Origin: Oxytricha trifallax
Taxonomy: Eukaryota > Ciliophora > Spirotrichea > Sporadotrichida > Oxytrichidae
DNA length: 64,000 nt
Assembly (NCBI GenBank): GCA_000711775.1
Contig: ARYC01017270.1
Location: forward strand, 1-64,000
Direction: 5' to 3'
The stretch's first letter is position 1; each line of letters opens with the position of its first letter. The position numbers were made by a program, and so were the translations under genes. The notes beneath the pieces are model-generated. The model was not told the origin of the DNA, searched no databases, and saw only the letters and a list, made by a program, of their open reading frames with translations. This document shows positions 33,871 to 45,350 of the stretch, piece by piece.

Positions 33871-35230
33871 TCAGAAATTCCAAGGTGATGAATTATTGAA
33901 TCCAAGGTTTGGTTTTTTCTAATGCTCAAGACCAAACTGAGGTCCTTTCAGAAGTTAAAATCCAAAAAATGGCTGATTTAGATGCTCTAGTCTAAATTAT
34001 GGCTTCTGTAGAGGCTCACAACCAAGAGGCGGTATCCCCTCTATTCTTTAAATTTGTGGGAAAATCATATCGCAAATACGTTAACCAAAGAAATAATCAA
34101 GTGTTCCGACAATGAGATTTCCTACAATTCCTATTAATGCAATAATAAAATTGCTTTTATTAAATTACATACCTTGTAATAATTCATTCAGTACGGCTAT
34201 AATATTTTTTATGAGCTAAATCCATTAAATTTATAGAAGATTTTTATTTAGGGTATTTTTTCTCATTCATAGCATACTAATTTTAGTATTATCGAATAGA
34301 ATGAGATTTTGATTGAAGAAAAAAAGTTTTTTAATGATGAAAAAAAAATTTAATTAAATTGCACGAAAATATTTAAAAATAAAAAGATTTTAATTTAAAT
34401 CTAATTTAAAAAATAATTAATTCTATCATTAGTAATCCAACAGGTCCACCCCAAAATGAAGTTGCAATAACACAAATAGAAGTGTTAAGTATACCTACTG
34501 CAGAAATTCTGGCGAGATAAATTAAACTTTACTATTTTGTAATTTGTCCTTTCTAGCATTAGTTAACAATGTCAAATATTTAATAGCAAAAGAAACCAAT
34601 GCCAACAATTACACCTGCCTTTTTAAAAAACTGGCCTAATAAATCTACTGAATTTTCAGCAAGTAAAGTTATCCCATAAGATTCAAAGCCTACAATTAAT
34701 GCGGATAAAGCTCCTCCTTTTAGTGCGGCAGTTGTTGTTTAATAACTAACAGACTAAAAAAATTCGAGTATCCCAATTTCTCCTTTCTGGTATTTTTAAA
34801 GATTATCTATAAAGCTTAAAATCATCGCTGAGGCGCCAGATACAAATCCTCCTATGATAGCAGCTTCTTTCATTCTTGAAAATATAAAATCCTTTGACCT
34901 TAATTTGTGAAAAAATTCAACGAAGTTCTTTTCAATTTTAATTTCTAGTTCCTAAGTTTCCTTTTTCAAATGTGCAAGTTAATCATTAATAACTTCGATT
35001 TCCACCTGAAGTTTGTTTCTATTTTTTGAGTTAGCTGGAGTAGCTTCAATCTTTTTCAAATGACCTATTAACTTCTTTTCTAAAAATTTTATCTCATCTT
35101 AATACTAAAGTAATTTAGCTTAATCTGGTATAATAGGTTAAACTTTCTTAATCCAGTCTATATTATTTTAGGGGGAGGGCTAAATCGAAATTAAAGGGGT
35201 ATTATCTAATCCTGAATTTACAGCTTAAAT
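33871..35230 (-). CDS. Germline-limited glycine-zipper membrane protein, unit 1 copy
   Basis: Minus strand, stop TGA at 33871-33873; open without stops once the 295-bp insertion 34137-34431 is left out, giving about 340 residues. An N-terminal coiled-coil-like region (ETQELEIKIEKNFVEFF) leads to SKDFIFSRMKEAAIIGG and four to five hydrophobic, Gly-rich segments (GGALSALIVGFESYG, AGVIVGIGFFCYQ), then FFGQRICDMIFPQIQRIEG and a tail with repeated PQFGLE-like units. The unit-3 copy at 47779-48770 is closely related, with mostly conservative replacements, so the reading frame appears to have been selected. I do not recognise the family; a pore-forming or membrane-remodelling role would be a guess. 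The 5' exon structure is unclear. Confidence 0.65.
34137..34431. other. 295-bp insertion (IES-like), repeat ATTA
   Basis: ATTA at 34133-34136 and 34428-34431 flank AT-rich DNA that is absent from the unit-3 copy of the gene. Removal restores GLLIGIVGNLIVGT in frame (unit 3: GMLIGISGSLIVGT). There is no GT-AG pair in the coding orientation at these edges, so it behaves as an IES or small insertion inside germline-limited DNA. Confidence 0.65.
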
Positions 35231-35719
35231 AATTTTAAATAGTTTTTTAGGAATGAATTACACGAATAAACAATAAATAATAAGCAATAAATATTTTTAA
35301 AGGCAAAAATCAAAATAAAAAACTTAAATCTAACAAGACTTTCATATTTTTTATTTTACATAATTTTTTTGAATTTTTTAATCAAAATAGCATATAAATT
35401 AAATTCTGTAAATAATAACATATGATTTTAAATTTAAAACATCTGCCTTGCATTAATTTCGCATTATTGTATTTATAAATGAAATCAAATTATATGATGA
35501 AAAGCTTTCAAAGAACCGGCTTATATGATATTTTTTTTTTATTAAAATAATTCTAAAAACTATGTAAAGAAAATATGAAAGTTAAGAGAAACTATACTTT
35601 AATGATTAGTAATTATAAGTTTTGAATTCATGTCTTTTAGTCTTAAATCGATTAAAAACAGGGATGTAGACTTTAAAAAAATGCAATCAAAATTAGATAA
35701 AATCTTTTAAATCAGATAT

Positions 35720-36725
35720 TGTACCCTAAAATTTTAATTAAATATGCCAATAATATTTTGTATAAATCTTCACATTCTTTGCTACTTGGTACTTAGATTT
35801 CTTTGTCTTCAATTTTACCTTATCAAATACTTCTACTTACTCATTCTAATTACCATTTAGAAATAATTTTTATTAATTGATTTCAATAACCAAACTACTT
35901 TATTATAATCTCGATTAATTTACAAATTTCATATTTTAATTTTATTAACAATTTATATCTATTGTTGACTTCAAACTTCTATCCATCTCCTTTGGCAGTG
36001 ATAAATTTAGCCTTTCTTGGATGTAACAATTAATAGAATTCATCGTCTAGTTTTGCATTTTAAGTGTTTGGTTTTGCTGGTCCTTCTGGATGTGTTTTAT
36101 AAAAACTTTCCACAAGTCTTTTTAGCCCAGTAGGAGTTTCTTATGAATTGTCTGAAGGATTTAAAGTATATAATATAAATTGCTGACCTTAAATTGTAAA
36201 ACTTCAAATTAGTCGTGATGATTTTTGCTTTATACTATAGCGTCAGTGCCCTCAGGGGCTTTCATATACTTGCCTTTGTAATTTATAAAACTTTAACCAT
36301 CGCCCTTATAAGCTTTATATGGCAGCTACCACTCATTAATTTCAGCTTATATTATTACTGGAATAGTTGTCAAAGATAAATATAAACTTTTGCTACAATT
36401 GTTTATTTTAATTATTAAATAATTGGATTTTTAAAAGGTATTTATCTAGCTTTTGACAATCAAGAATTTGATTTTTTCTCAAAATAATTTATTTATTTAA
36501 AAATAGTTTGAATCAAAAGATATATTTTAATAGATATATCATTTAATATATATTTGGCTTTCCTATTTATTTTATTTAAATATTATGTACAATAGTGCAA
36601 ATGTAGTCTCTTCAAATACCTAACCCCTCTAAACAGGCAATTTTGCATTCTAGAGCACTCCTAACCTCTCAAAAGCTTATTATTCTCCATTTTTTAGTAT
36701 TAGATTTCTTTCTAATATTTGTCTT
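35720..36725 (-). pseudogene. Germline-limited family, upstream exons, unit 1
   Basis: Minus-strand exons in order: ILERNLILKNGEQ with AFERLGVLQNAK (about 36590-36720); QLPYKAYKGDGQSFINYKG with PEGTDAI (about 36170-36370); PTGLKRLVESFYKTHPEG, PNTQNAKLDDEFY and HPRKAKFITAKGDGQ (about 35975-36150); and LNGNQNEQVEVFDKV with IQVPSSKECEDLY (about 35730-35860). The last shows a frame break relative to unit 3. The same exons, in the same order, occur at 48800-49770. Another possible exon (MGCRQDRPELIYTTYYNDFGE, near 37040-37140) lies further upstream. Whether they belong to the membrane-protein gene or to a separate one is unresolved. Confidence 0.5.
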
Positions 36726-37394
36726 TTATATTAATATAGGTTTATTTTTTTAATTTAAATAAATTTAATACTTTGCTAATTTATATTAATTATACATTAA
36801 AAAATTAAGAATTTAACAATAAATATCATATTGTTATCTGAAATTAAACATATTTTACTTTTTCTTGTAATTTTAAATTATGAAAATTAAATTATGAAAA
36901 AGAAATAATATGATTAAAAGAATAAAAGTTCATGCATATATATTTTACTCAAATAAACAATAGTCAAATTAAATTATGATTACTTAGAATCTTTTAATAT
37001 AAGTTAATTAAATAATTACTTTATTAATAAAATTACCACATTAATCAGAAAGCTTTTCTCCAAAGTCATTGTAATATGTTGTGTAAATCAACTCTGGCCT
37101 ATCTTGCCTGCATCCCATGATTAATTGATAAAGATATTATTATAAATAAAATCCTATATTATTTCTTACTTTAATTAAAGAACTTGCATTGTAAATACAA
37201 TAAGCATTTACACTATTTCAAATGTTGCATTAAGATGAGGTCTATTCTTCCAATTTAGAATCGAATATACAGACATAAATTTCATATAATGGAAGAAATA
37301 AGTTTTCATAAATATTCTATATATTATATAGTGAATTTAATTTAATTGAATATTAAGAATATATTTACATAACTAATTAATATAAAATAATATT

Positions 37395-37520
37395 GAGGTC
37401 AGCAAAACATTGAATGAAAGAAGCATGCACGTCGCAAAAGTTATTCTAGATAAAACAGGCAAAAAAGTGTCAAGTATACTCCGAGAAAAAGGAAATCTCA
37501 AGTCTAATGTCAATAAGAGT
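37395..37520 (+). pseudogene. Tudor-SN MDS3, copy 1, degenerate and truncated
   Basis: Begins with a one-mismatch version of the pointer (GAGGTCAGCAA) and reads TLNERSMHVAKVILDKTGKK and VNKSGDN, clearly the SN3 segment but AT-rich and altered at many residues. It stops where a TBE terminal repeat begins (about 37521). It lacks the 3' pointer and is therefore unlikely to be used. Confidence 0.8.
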
Positions 37521-38400
37521 GGAGACAATCAAATCTCAATACCCCTTAATGAAGTCTATAAGTGCTTTGATTAGTAGGATTAGTTGGGGTCTTATTGGGG
37601 TTTGTAGAGAAATTAGCCAAATTTCAGAAAATGAGATATAGATATTAGCGAAATTTAGGGTCTATATATGATCAGTAATATTTAGATTTACTGCTTAAGC
37701 TGAGTTATGATTCATTAGTTAGTTATTTTTTAGCTCTTATTTGAGGGCAGATATTTCGATTAATAACTTGGGTTCGCATATACGACTGTCAAAATGCTAA
37801 CTCAGAATTTATCCAAGATCCTTCTATTCCCTGTCATCCAATCTTTATCGTTCTATTTCCTTTTATTGTCCCAGGCTTTAGCCAACCTTCTATTTACTGG
37901 ATTTAATTTTCTGCCGTGATAAGAATAATCCTAGTCAATTAATTCCTTCATTTTATTTTTAAGATTCTTTTTAGAATGTAAAGGGATATAAAATTCTTTT
38001 TCAGAGAACTCAAATCTGAGAGACAAAAGCGTCTTAGAGTTGATTTTTTCTTTATCTTTAACAGATTATCTAACTCTGATGACTCCATTTGCAATCTCCC
38101 AAATGACTGCTGCTTAATTCTTCTCATTTGGTCTCTGTATTTACAATATTTAATTTTATTCAGTTAATGTTCCTAAAGTATAATATATTCCTTTGAAGTG
38201 ATCGCTACCTTACTTTATACAAAAAATAATCTTTTTGGTGAATTCTTCAATTTAAAAACATCCTTTAATGGTTATTTTCTAAGAATTTTTAACAATTTTC
38301 TTGTCATTTTTCACACTTTTTAGAAATTAACACTCTATTTTGTAAAAAGAAACTAAGAGATTTGGCTATTTGTATTAGTTCATCAAGCATTGTATATGAT
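37521..38400. mobile_element. TBE fragment with one terminal repeat and the 22-kDa gene
   Basis: Positions 37535-37715 match the left end and subterminal region of the TBE at 28746 (ATAAGTGCTTT, then GTCTTATTGGGGTTTGTAGA, then the first codons of the transposase), after which the transposase is deleted and an opposite-strand 22-kDa frame follows. No second terminal repeat was found. The element interrupts the first, degenerate copy of Tudor-SN MDS3. Confidence 0.75.
37802..38383 (-). CDS. TBE 22-kDa protein, complete frame
   Basis: ATG 38383 to TGA 37802, 193 codons plus stop, about 22.5 kDa, without interruption. The N-terminal half is Lys-rich with CFQIEEFTKKIIF and DHFKGIYYTLGTL; the C-terminal half has a conserved-looking DYSYHGRKLNPVNRRLAKAWDNK basic block, written here only in part. 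Size, position within the element and ciliate code fit the 22-kDa protein that TBE elements carry beside the transposase; its function is not known. An intact frame in an otherwise truncated element suggests a fairly recent deletion. Confidence 0.7.
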
Positions 38401-38858
38401 TTGCATAAATTCAGTAAAAATGACAACTTTTCTTATCAAGGTGGCAAGTTAATTACTTTCAGCTAAAATTGGACAAGCACGTTGTAAATCAGTAATAAAT
38501 TCATTTTAATATTTTAGAATTTTATATATAAAATTTCCACTATTCTAAAGTATTCTATCAATATTATTAATATTGCATTTTATAGTTAATTAATAATGAA
38601 TACACCAATTTTGTTCAATATAAGGTATGAGTTTTTAGTTGGAAGACTATGATACTAATAAGATTTGGAGAAAAAAATTCTCATTTTCTATACATTCAAA
38701 TAAAATTTATTTATTTTTATCAACCTAAATGCAATAACTACTATTTATATTATCAATTGTGCATTAATATAAGAATTTTATACCATTTTATAAATTACAA
38801 TAATTAATATGAATTTCTGAACAAAATAAGATTTCAATTTGTATAAATTACTAATATT

Positions 38859-39449
38859 GGGTAATGGCCCCCTGGGTGGGCCGCTAAATTTATTTTCTTA
38901 TTATCATAAAATGATCTAAAAATGATTAAAACATCAAAGTAATATGTCTTTACGTATTAATTAGATATAATTTGACTCTTCAACCCAAATCATAGTAGCA
39001 CTTCACACTAACATCATAAAAACATTAGATTGTAAATAAATATTACCATTTTTTCCTTTATATTTTATGTATAATATATTTGTAATTTCACTTATTTATT
39101 GTTGATAAAAGGATTAACTGTTATGAGAGCGTGGAGAGCTTTTTAATTATTTTACCAAATAGATCATAATACCTAAAATATTTTATTAAAAACTTTATAA
39201 CAGTAAATCTTTTTATCAACAATAAATAATATATTATACATAAAATATAAAGGAAAAAATGGTAATATTTATTTACAATCTAATGTTTTTATGATGTTAG
39301 TGTGAAGTGCTACTAAGATTTGGGTTGAAGATTCAAATTAGATCTAACTAATACGTAAAGACATATTACTTTGATGTTTTAATCATTTTTAGATCATTTT
39401 ATGATAATAAGAAAATAAATTTATCGGCCCACCCAGGGGTCTATTACCC
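38859..39449. mobile_element. Fold-back element, 591 bp, 8-bp target duplication
   Basis: Two inverted arms of about 265 bp meet around a 70-bp centre near 39160. The ends read GGGTAATGGCCCC and its near complement GGGGTCTATTACCC. The direct repeat CTAATATT flanks the element at 38851-38858 and 39450-39457. An 8-bp duplication is typical of hAT and some other DNA transposons. There is no coding frame, so it is a non-autonomous, MITE-like element. The arms differ at only a few positions, so insertion is recent or the arms are homogenised. Confidence 0.85.
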
Positions 39450-39519
39450 CTAATATTCTATAAATTAAAAATCTCAAAATTTTTCATAACTCAAATTTAA
39501 TTTTATGAGTATCACAGTA

Positions 39520-39725
39520 GGCTTCTATTTCTGTAACTCTACGTAAGTTTTCATCTTAAATGATTTCTAAATTGCAATCATTTTCTCTCTCTTTTACCAA
39601 GATCATAAAATCTAAAGAGTGACCACAAATTTTTGCGGCTGCATGATATACAGGTTAACAAAGTAGAGTCTGCATTTGATATTAAGTTAGGGATATATTT
39701 GGAGTTGCATTTTCATCATCAGATA
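39520..39725 (-). pseudogene. Germline-limited family, DEEN-type exon, unit 2
   Basis: Minus-strand frame DDENATPNISLTQYQMQTL ... DFMILVKERENDCNLEIIQ and RRVTEIEAYCDTHK, homologous to the exons at 27720 and 45125. Open throughout in the ciliate code. Confidence 0.5.
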
Positions 39726-40252
39726 AGTAAACACAAATATTAACAAATAATCTCCGTTTTTTTATATTTATATATTTCCCCTAATTTATTAACACTTTTA
39801 CAAAAGTGGAGGGGTACCTCTTTCAATCCTTTATATTAATTAATAAATATTTTTCAATTTTTTATCAAAGAATTATTCAAATTTGATTAATTTATTCTTT
39901 AAACTATATAGAATAATAAATATAAAAATTTATAATCTTATATTGTAATTACAGCATTAGACTTTATCTAAACGATCATATTTAAATCTAAAAGTGGAAT
40001 CTCTTATGAAAATTATAATATGCAAATATTTACAATTAATCTATAAACTCTAAATGAGCTCAGGAAACCTAGATAATTATAAGAGATGTATTATTCAATT
40101 CTTATATCTAATACTGTGATTCACAATTATTTAATACAAATATAAATCCTTAAAGATTAATGGTAATTTAGCTCTAAAAGACTTTTAATATGGTTTTAAT
40201 GCCTTATTAATTTATTATAAATTAGTTAGAAAGGGCATGAAAATAATAATGA

Positions 40253-40671
40253 TATTGTAGGAATACATTTGATTTGGGAAATTAAATTATAAATATATTT
40301 GATATAAGTGCAAATATTGGCAGTTAACATTCTTGAAACCTAGACAATATGGTACTTGTTTGAAAGAGAATTAAAAATCAGCTGGACTTTAATATTACGG
40401 TACCCCTCTATCGCATCCCTGGAGCGAGTTAACTCGACTTTAATTTTGTGTGATTTGTTTAGTAGATTTTGTTGCCAAAATTAAAGTCGAGTTAACTCGC
40501 TCCAGGGATGCGATAGAGGGGTACCGCCAATATTTAAGTCCAGCTGATTTTTAATTTTCTTTCAAACAAGTACCATATTGTCTAGGTTTCAAGAATGTTA
40601 GCTGCCAATATTTGCACTTATATTAAATATATTTATAATTTAATTTCCCAAATCAAATGTATTCCTACAAT
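40253..40671. repeat. Second large palindrome, 196-bp arms
   Basis: Arms 40253-40448 and 40476-40671 are inverted copies separated by 27 bp. The inner part carries a GC-richer block (CATCCCTGGAGCGAGTTAAC and GTACCCCTC). No clear target duplication is seen. Unrelated in sequence to the element at 38859. In RNA or single-stranded DNA it would form a very long hairpin. Confidence 0.85.
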
Positions 40672-42360
40672 AATATAATAAATATATTTATATATTAGAG
40701 GAATTGTTTCTTCTTATTAATAAGAAATCAAGATAAGGAGTGATTTAGCGGATATATTGAGGTTTATGATTTAACTTAACTGATTAAAGAAATTATTTTA
40801 TGATAACTATATTCACAATATATTTTACATTATATTTGCAGCCCCCATAAATAGTTAGGTAAATTTTATTTTAAAAAATAGCAATAAAATTAAAAGTTAA
40901 ATAAACGATTAAGTATAAAAATAATTTATTCCAAAAAATTGTAAAGTAGTGTGGGAAGTGTCTCAGGATACTAACTTCCCATAAAGTACAATTATCTTAT
41001 TTAAAAAATGTAAGAAATTAAAAATATCTAAGATAAAATTATGTTTTTATTGTGAGTTCCATCTAAGTTAAATATTCTGAGGGAAAGTGTTTTTGGGGCA
41101 ATATAGAATATTTGTTAGATTACTTAAAATTTATAAGATAAAAAATTTAAATAGAATTTTGAGTATCTAGGTTCATTTCCTGCAACTTAATCAACTAAAA
41201 ATTAAAAATTAAAAAAAAAACCTTATTTTATTTTTATTTTTATTTGAATGGGTGATTACAACTTTCAAAATATAATGTGTTTGATTGAGAATGAGTTTGA
41301 AATATTACTATTGCCATGTAGCAGCTATTAATCTTTCACTAATTTTAATGTCACAAACCCTCCCCAACTCATAGAGTGTTTTAAACTCTAATATTTATCG
41401 AAATTAGTATGATCTTAAGATCATATCTTTTTTTTAACTTATTTAAACATATTAAATTAAAGATGGAAAAATAAAAGATAAATAACTACTCTTCAGTGGG
41501 ATTTATAAATAGGTGCAAAAAATAATTTGTCGTGCATTATATAAATTTTTATACAGTAAAATAGACATAATAATAGAAAGTCAAGAGCAAGTAAATTATT
41601 TTTAAAATGGTAACATTTTTATAAAAAAATAATATATGCATATAAATGGGATGATAATTAAAGATTCACACACTTGGTAAATTATCTTTTACTTGGTAAG
41701 TTGGAAAATAGGGACTTGTGTAGGGATATCGGGGAGATAACTAATATTCATTGATGTTGGTTTTTCCTTATTTATCCCCAGCATTTGAATAATGATTTTT
41801 TCGTTAAGATTTTCTATAATTTGCTTTAGAGTGAAAATAATTAAGAATTTCTTTAAGAATATATAAAATATAACTTTACTTTTTTTACTTACAAATATAT
41901 CTTTACGCGCTAGAACTAGAAGATTCTTATAACTAACTTCCCTATATTGAATAATTCGATACTAAATACAATAGAATTTATTACATCACTTTAATAGTCA
42001 TTTAAAATATAAAAAAATAGATATTATATTAAATTAAAAAAATAGCAATTTTCAATTTAAAGGCAAATTAATTTTAAAATTAAAATATTTTTATGAATTT
42101 TATGTTAATTGATTCTGAGTCTGGGATTATTAATTATTATTTTTAATATTAGAGTTAGTGTCCTTCAAATTATAAAAAAAAAGATCTCGTAAATTTAAAA
42201 ATATAGGACCATAAATTCAAGCATTAAAAATTAAAAATATTACAATAAACCATTATCTATTGAATTAGAATTATACCTTATAAATAAAAGTATCTGGAGT
42301 TTTAGCAATTAAATCTATTAAAATAACAAATGTAAAAATGATCTATTTATTATACTTTAT
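40672..42360. other. AT-rich stretch with only a faint exon
   Basis: Mostly non-coding A+T. One minus-strand fragment near 41250-41310 (LNQTHYILKVVITH) matches fragments near 28240-28310 and 46090-46150 and is a further exon of the triplicated gene family. Nothing else supported. Confidence 0.45.
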
Positions 42361-42364
42361 TTTT

Positions 42365-42545
42365 AGTCATCGATAAAGATTTCATAATTGCCTTAATATC
42401 CAGTCAATCCAGCACATGGGACAGTGCTGTATTCATCTCCCTCTTTTGTATAAGCCTCAATTGTGAATAAATAAGTGCAATCATGAACAACCTTTTACTT
42501 AGGACTCAAATAAAACATGTTTGGATTGTTTGCCTTGTCTCGAAG
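42365..42545 (-). CDS. Germline-limited family, LRD-type exon, unit 2
   Basis: Minus strand, open frame FLRDKANNPNMFYLSPKQ ... CTYLFTIEAYTKEGDEYST ... CAGLTGYQGNYEIFIDDQ. It is the cleanest of the three copies. The TAA glutamines confirm ciliate translation. Family unknown. Confidence 0.5.
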
Positions 42546-43499
42546 AAAAATTTATAATAAAATAAATATAAATTTTCAGGTATTTGTTGCTCTAGTTTGT
42601 AATCGATAACTTGGATATATCTCCACCCATTTATAATTAATTATTAATATATTATACTTGAAGTGCTTATCTTTAAATTTGTTTCTCTATTTAAGTAATA
42701 TAGAAATGATTGGATCTATTGAATTAATATTATAATCAAAATAAATTAAGTGTTGTAATATTAAAGTAATAAAATTATATATTAGTTAACAATGAATTTA
42801 TAATTGAAGCAAAATATGGCTTTTAGACTTAATAGGGGCACTCTTTCTATAGATAATCTTGCAAAAAACAAGAAAATAAAGAAGTTATTGGAAAGTTAAA
42901 TAAAGATATAATAATTTTTTGATAAATGAGGAATATATACAAAACCCCTCGACTTTCTTAAAAGCTGGTTAAGTAATTAAGATTTGGGAAGAAATTGAAG
43001 AAACTGAAAGTGTCAGTTTTTTATCTGATTATAAAAAAAGCTAAAGAATACTCAAAAGAGATCATGATGATATGTTAAATTTAGATATCTTTTCTTATAC
43101 TATAATAAGGCGTCCATTTCTATCAATAATTTTATATTAAAAATTGTGTAAAAAATTCATCAATAAAGCAAGGTAGCGTCTCTTATTATTCATAAAAAGC
43201 AGTTTACAAAGAAAAGCTTGAAAATTTTGTTATTTAATGAAAAACGCATAAAATTTTTATTAATTTTCTTCATCTCAAAAATCATTTCTATGGTAAATTA
43301 TGTCTCTAAAAGCTGGTGGAATAATTTTCAAATTTCATTTTTATACATAAGAAACCAAAGTAATTATGAAGATTTGATGTGTCTAAGCGGGATATTATTT
43401 AGATATTAGAGTATGGTAATTAAAATATTCACGTGATTATACCAAGAAACTTCCACTTAAAAGTTTTATTTAATTATTCTAATTAAAGGATATGAAATA

Positions 43500-43635
43500 G
43501 TGCATTTGTTGTCTCTTCGAATACTTGCCCCCCAAATAACAGCCATATTTGCCTCCGGATGTTCTCCAATCTTGTCAAAGGCTAACAATCCTCCGTCATT
43601 GAATTTTTGATTTCCTTCCAGTATTTTTCACTTAT
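43500..43635 (-). pseudogene. Germline-limited family, ILERN-type exon, unit 2
   Basis: Minus strand KILEGNQKFNDGGLLAFDKIG with HPEANMAV, homologous to exons at 36590 and 49640 (AFERLGVHPNANIAV in unit 3). The downstream exons and the membrane-protein gene present in units 1 and 3 are missing here, so unit 2 carries a large internal deletion. Confidence 0.5.
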
Positions 43636-44184
43636 GTTAATTTAAAGATTAAATAAAAATGTGAATATTAATTTATTTACAAAATTAATTTAATATAATA
43701 TTATTAGAAGATTTAATTTTTAATGAAACAACAATTCTGTTTTATTTTTAAAATATAAAGATTGTTGGAAATTATATATTCAGATATTTAGTATTGAATA
43801 ATACACTTCTAGTATATATTATTTTTTCACCAAATAAACAGATAATTATATTTTAATATTTAATTAATAATCATCTTCTCATAATTTTTAAAGATATTCT
43901 GGAATCGATGTAAACAGCATGGATCCCATAAATAATTGATTAAGATATAATTATTTATCAAAATCTTATTTATTATAATATCAATAATTAAGATCCTAAT
44001 ATTGCAAATTAAATACAAAAGAAAAATTATTTTTATCAATACTTAATAAATCGGCAAAATCTTTTTAATTTAAATTGTTGTATGGTAATAAAAAGTAACT
44101 TCCTTTAAGCAATATAATAAATTTAATCGAATTAAAATATTCAATTATGATATATATTTTTTTTCCTGCTAAATACAAATATGA

Positions 44185-44392
44185 GAGTTCAGCAAGACAG
44201 TGAATGAAAGAAACATGGACTTCGCCACCGTGATCCTGGACAAAACAGGGAAAAACGTGTCCTGCATTCTGCTGGAAAAGGGGCTGCTCAAGACCAACGT
44301 CTCCAAGAGTGGGGACAATGCAAGCAAGTTCATCGAGGATCTCCTGGCTAGTGAGAAGAAAGCGGTAGATGCAAGGCAAGGCGTTTTCTCAA
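44185..44392 (+). CDS. SND1: Tudor-SN MDS3, copy 2 (intact)
   Basis: Starts at pointer GAGTTCAGCAA (44185-44195) and ends at pointer TTTTCTCAA (44384-44392), which recurs at 53529-53537. It encodes the second half of SN3: NERNMDFATVILDKTGKNV, ILLEKGLLKTNVSKSGD, FIEDLLASEKKAVDARQGVF. Insertion between the 5' and 3' MDSs gives a continuous 870-codon gene. The DNA is about half G+C and uses codons such as CTG, GTG and GCC that are rare in the neighbouring MDSs of the same gene. Confidence 0.92.
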
Positions 44393-44399
44393 TACATAT

Positions 44400-45110
44400 T
44401 TATAGGTGAATTTTTAAACAGTTAAAAAATATTACAGTTTAATGGGATCGATTAAAATCCTATAATAAAGAATCCATAAAAAATACTAAGATAAGGCAAA
44501 GTCTCTTGATTTTTTTCTGATTTGCAAAGCTTATTTTTTGTAGTTAGATAACTTTCCTTCACAACTTTGAATGTTTGATAAGTACTATTATTGTATTTTT
44601 TCTCCTCAATATACTTTAAATTCTCATTATAATTAGGTTGACTTCTATTTTATTTACATTATTTATTAAGGAAAAGAACTATTTATTTAAAAAAAGAATG
44701 GAGATAAAAATTTCTAATCTGCAATACCTAGAATTTTTTTCTAAAAAACATAAATAACTTGAACCATTAATTAAATTACTTTCATTGTCTATAAATAATT
44801 GTAATAGTTAAACTTAAAAATAATTATATAAATATTTTGATAGATATTATATACTATGAAACATGAATTTTTAATTCTAGGGTTTATCATTCTTAGAACT
44901 AAAGAGTAAAAAGAGAATACTATAATTCGAATTTTATTTTAATTTCTGAATAAATTAATTATTTTTTATTTTTAGATTAATAAAATCTTACAAGATTATT
45001 ATATTTTATTAATGATTGCATTTTTATAAGTATTAAGAATTTAATTAAACTAAATAATTATAAGTATTTAAAATCTTAATGTTTATCATATACTATTATC
45101 TCAAAATAAA
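44400..45110. other. AT-rich spacer between units 2 and 3
   Basis: The first 60-100 bp downstream of MDS3 copy 2 match the sequence downstream of copy 3, showing that the duplication extends past the MDS. The remainder is A+T-rich with nothing recognisable. Confidence 0.5.
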
Positions 45111-45124
45111 AAAGTTAATCCATT

Positions 45125-45350
45125 ATTCTCACAGTATTGTGAAAGCTTTTCAAGTCTGCATATATCCCTATTGTTATCTTAAATAACTTCAAGATAGCTA
45201 TCAACATCACTTTATTTTACTAAGACTAAGTAATTTAAATATTCTACATTTGTGATTCCCCATATTCCGTGTGGTGTAAAAACTCTTTTAATCTACATTT
45301 CATAATAGGTTTTGGATACATTAGGGAGTGCATTTATTTCATCCGATAAA
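45125..45350 (-). pseudogene. Germline-limited family, DEEN-type exon, unit 3
   Basis: Minus strand LSDEINALPNVSKTYYEMQ ... YLNYLVLVKQSDVDSYLEV ... RLEKLSQYCENNG. Third homologue of the exons at 27720 and 39520; open frame. Confidence 0.5.
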
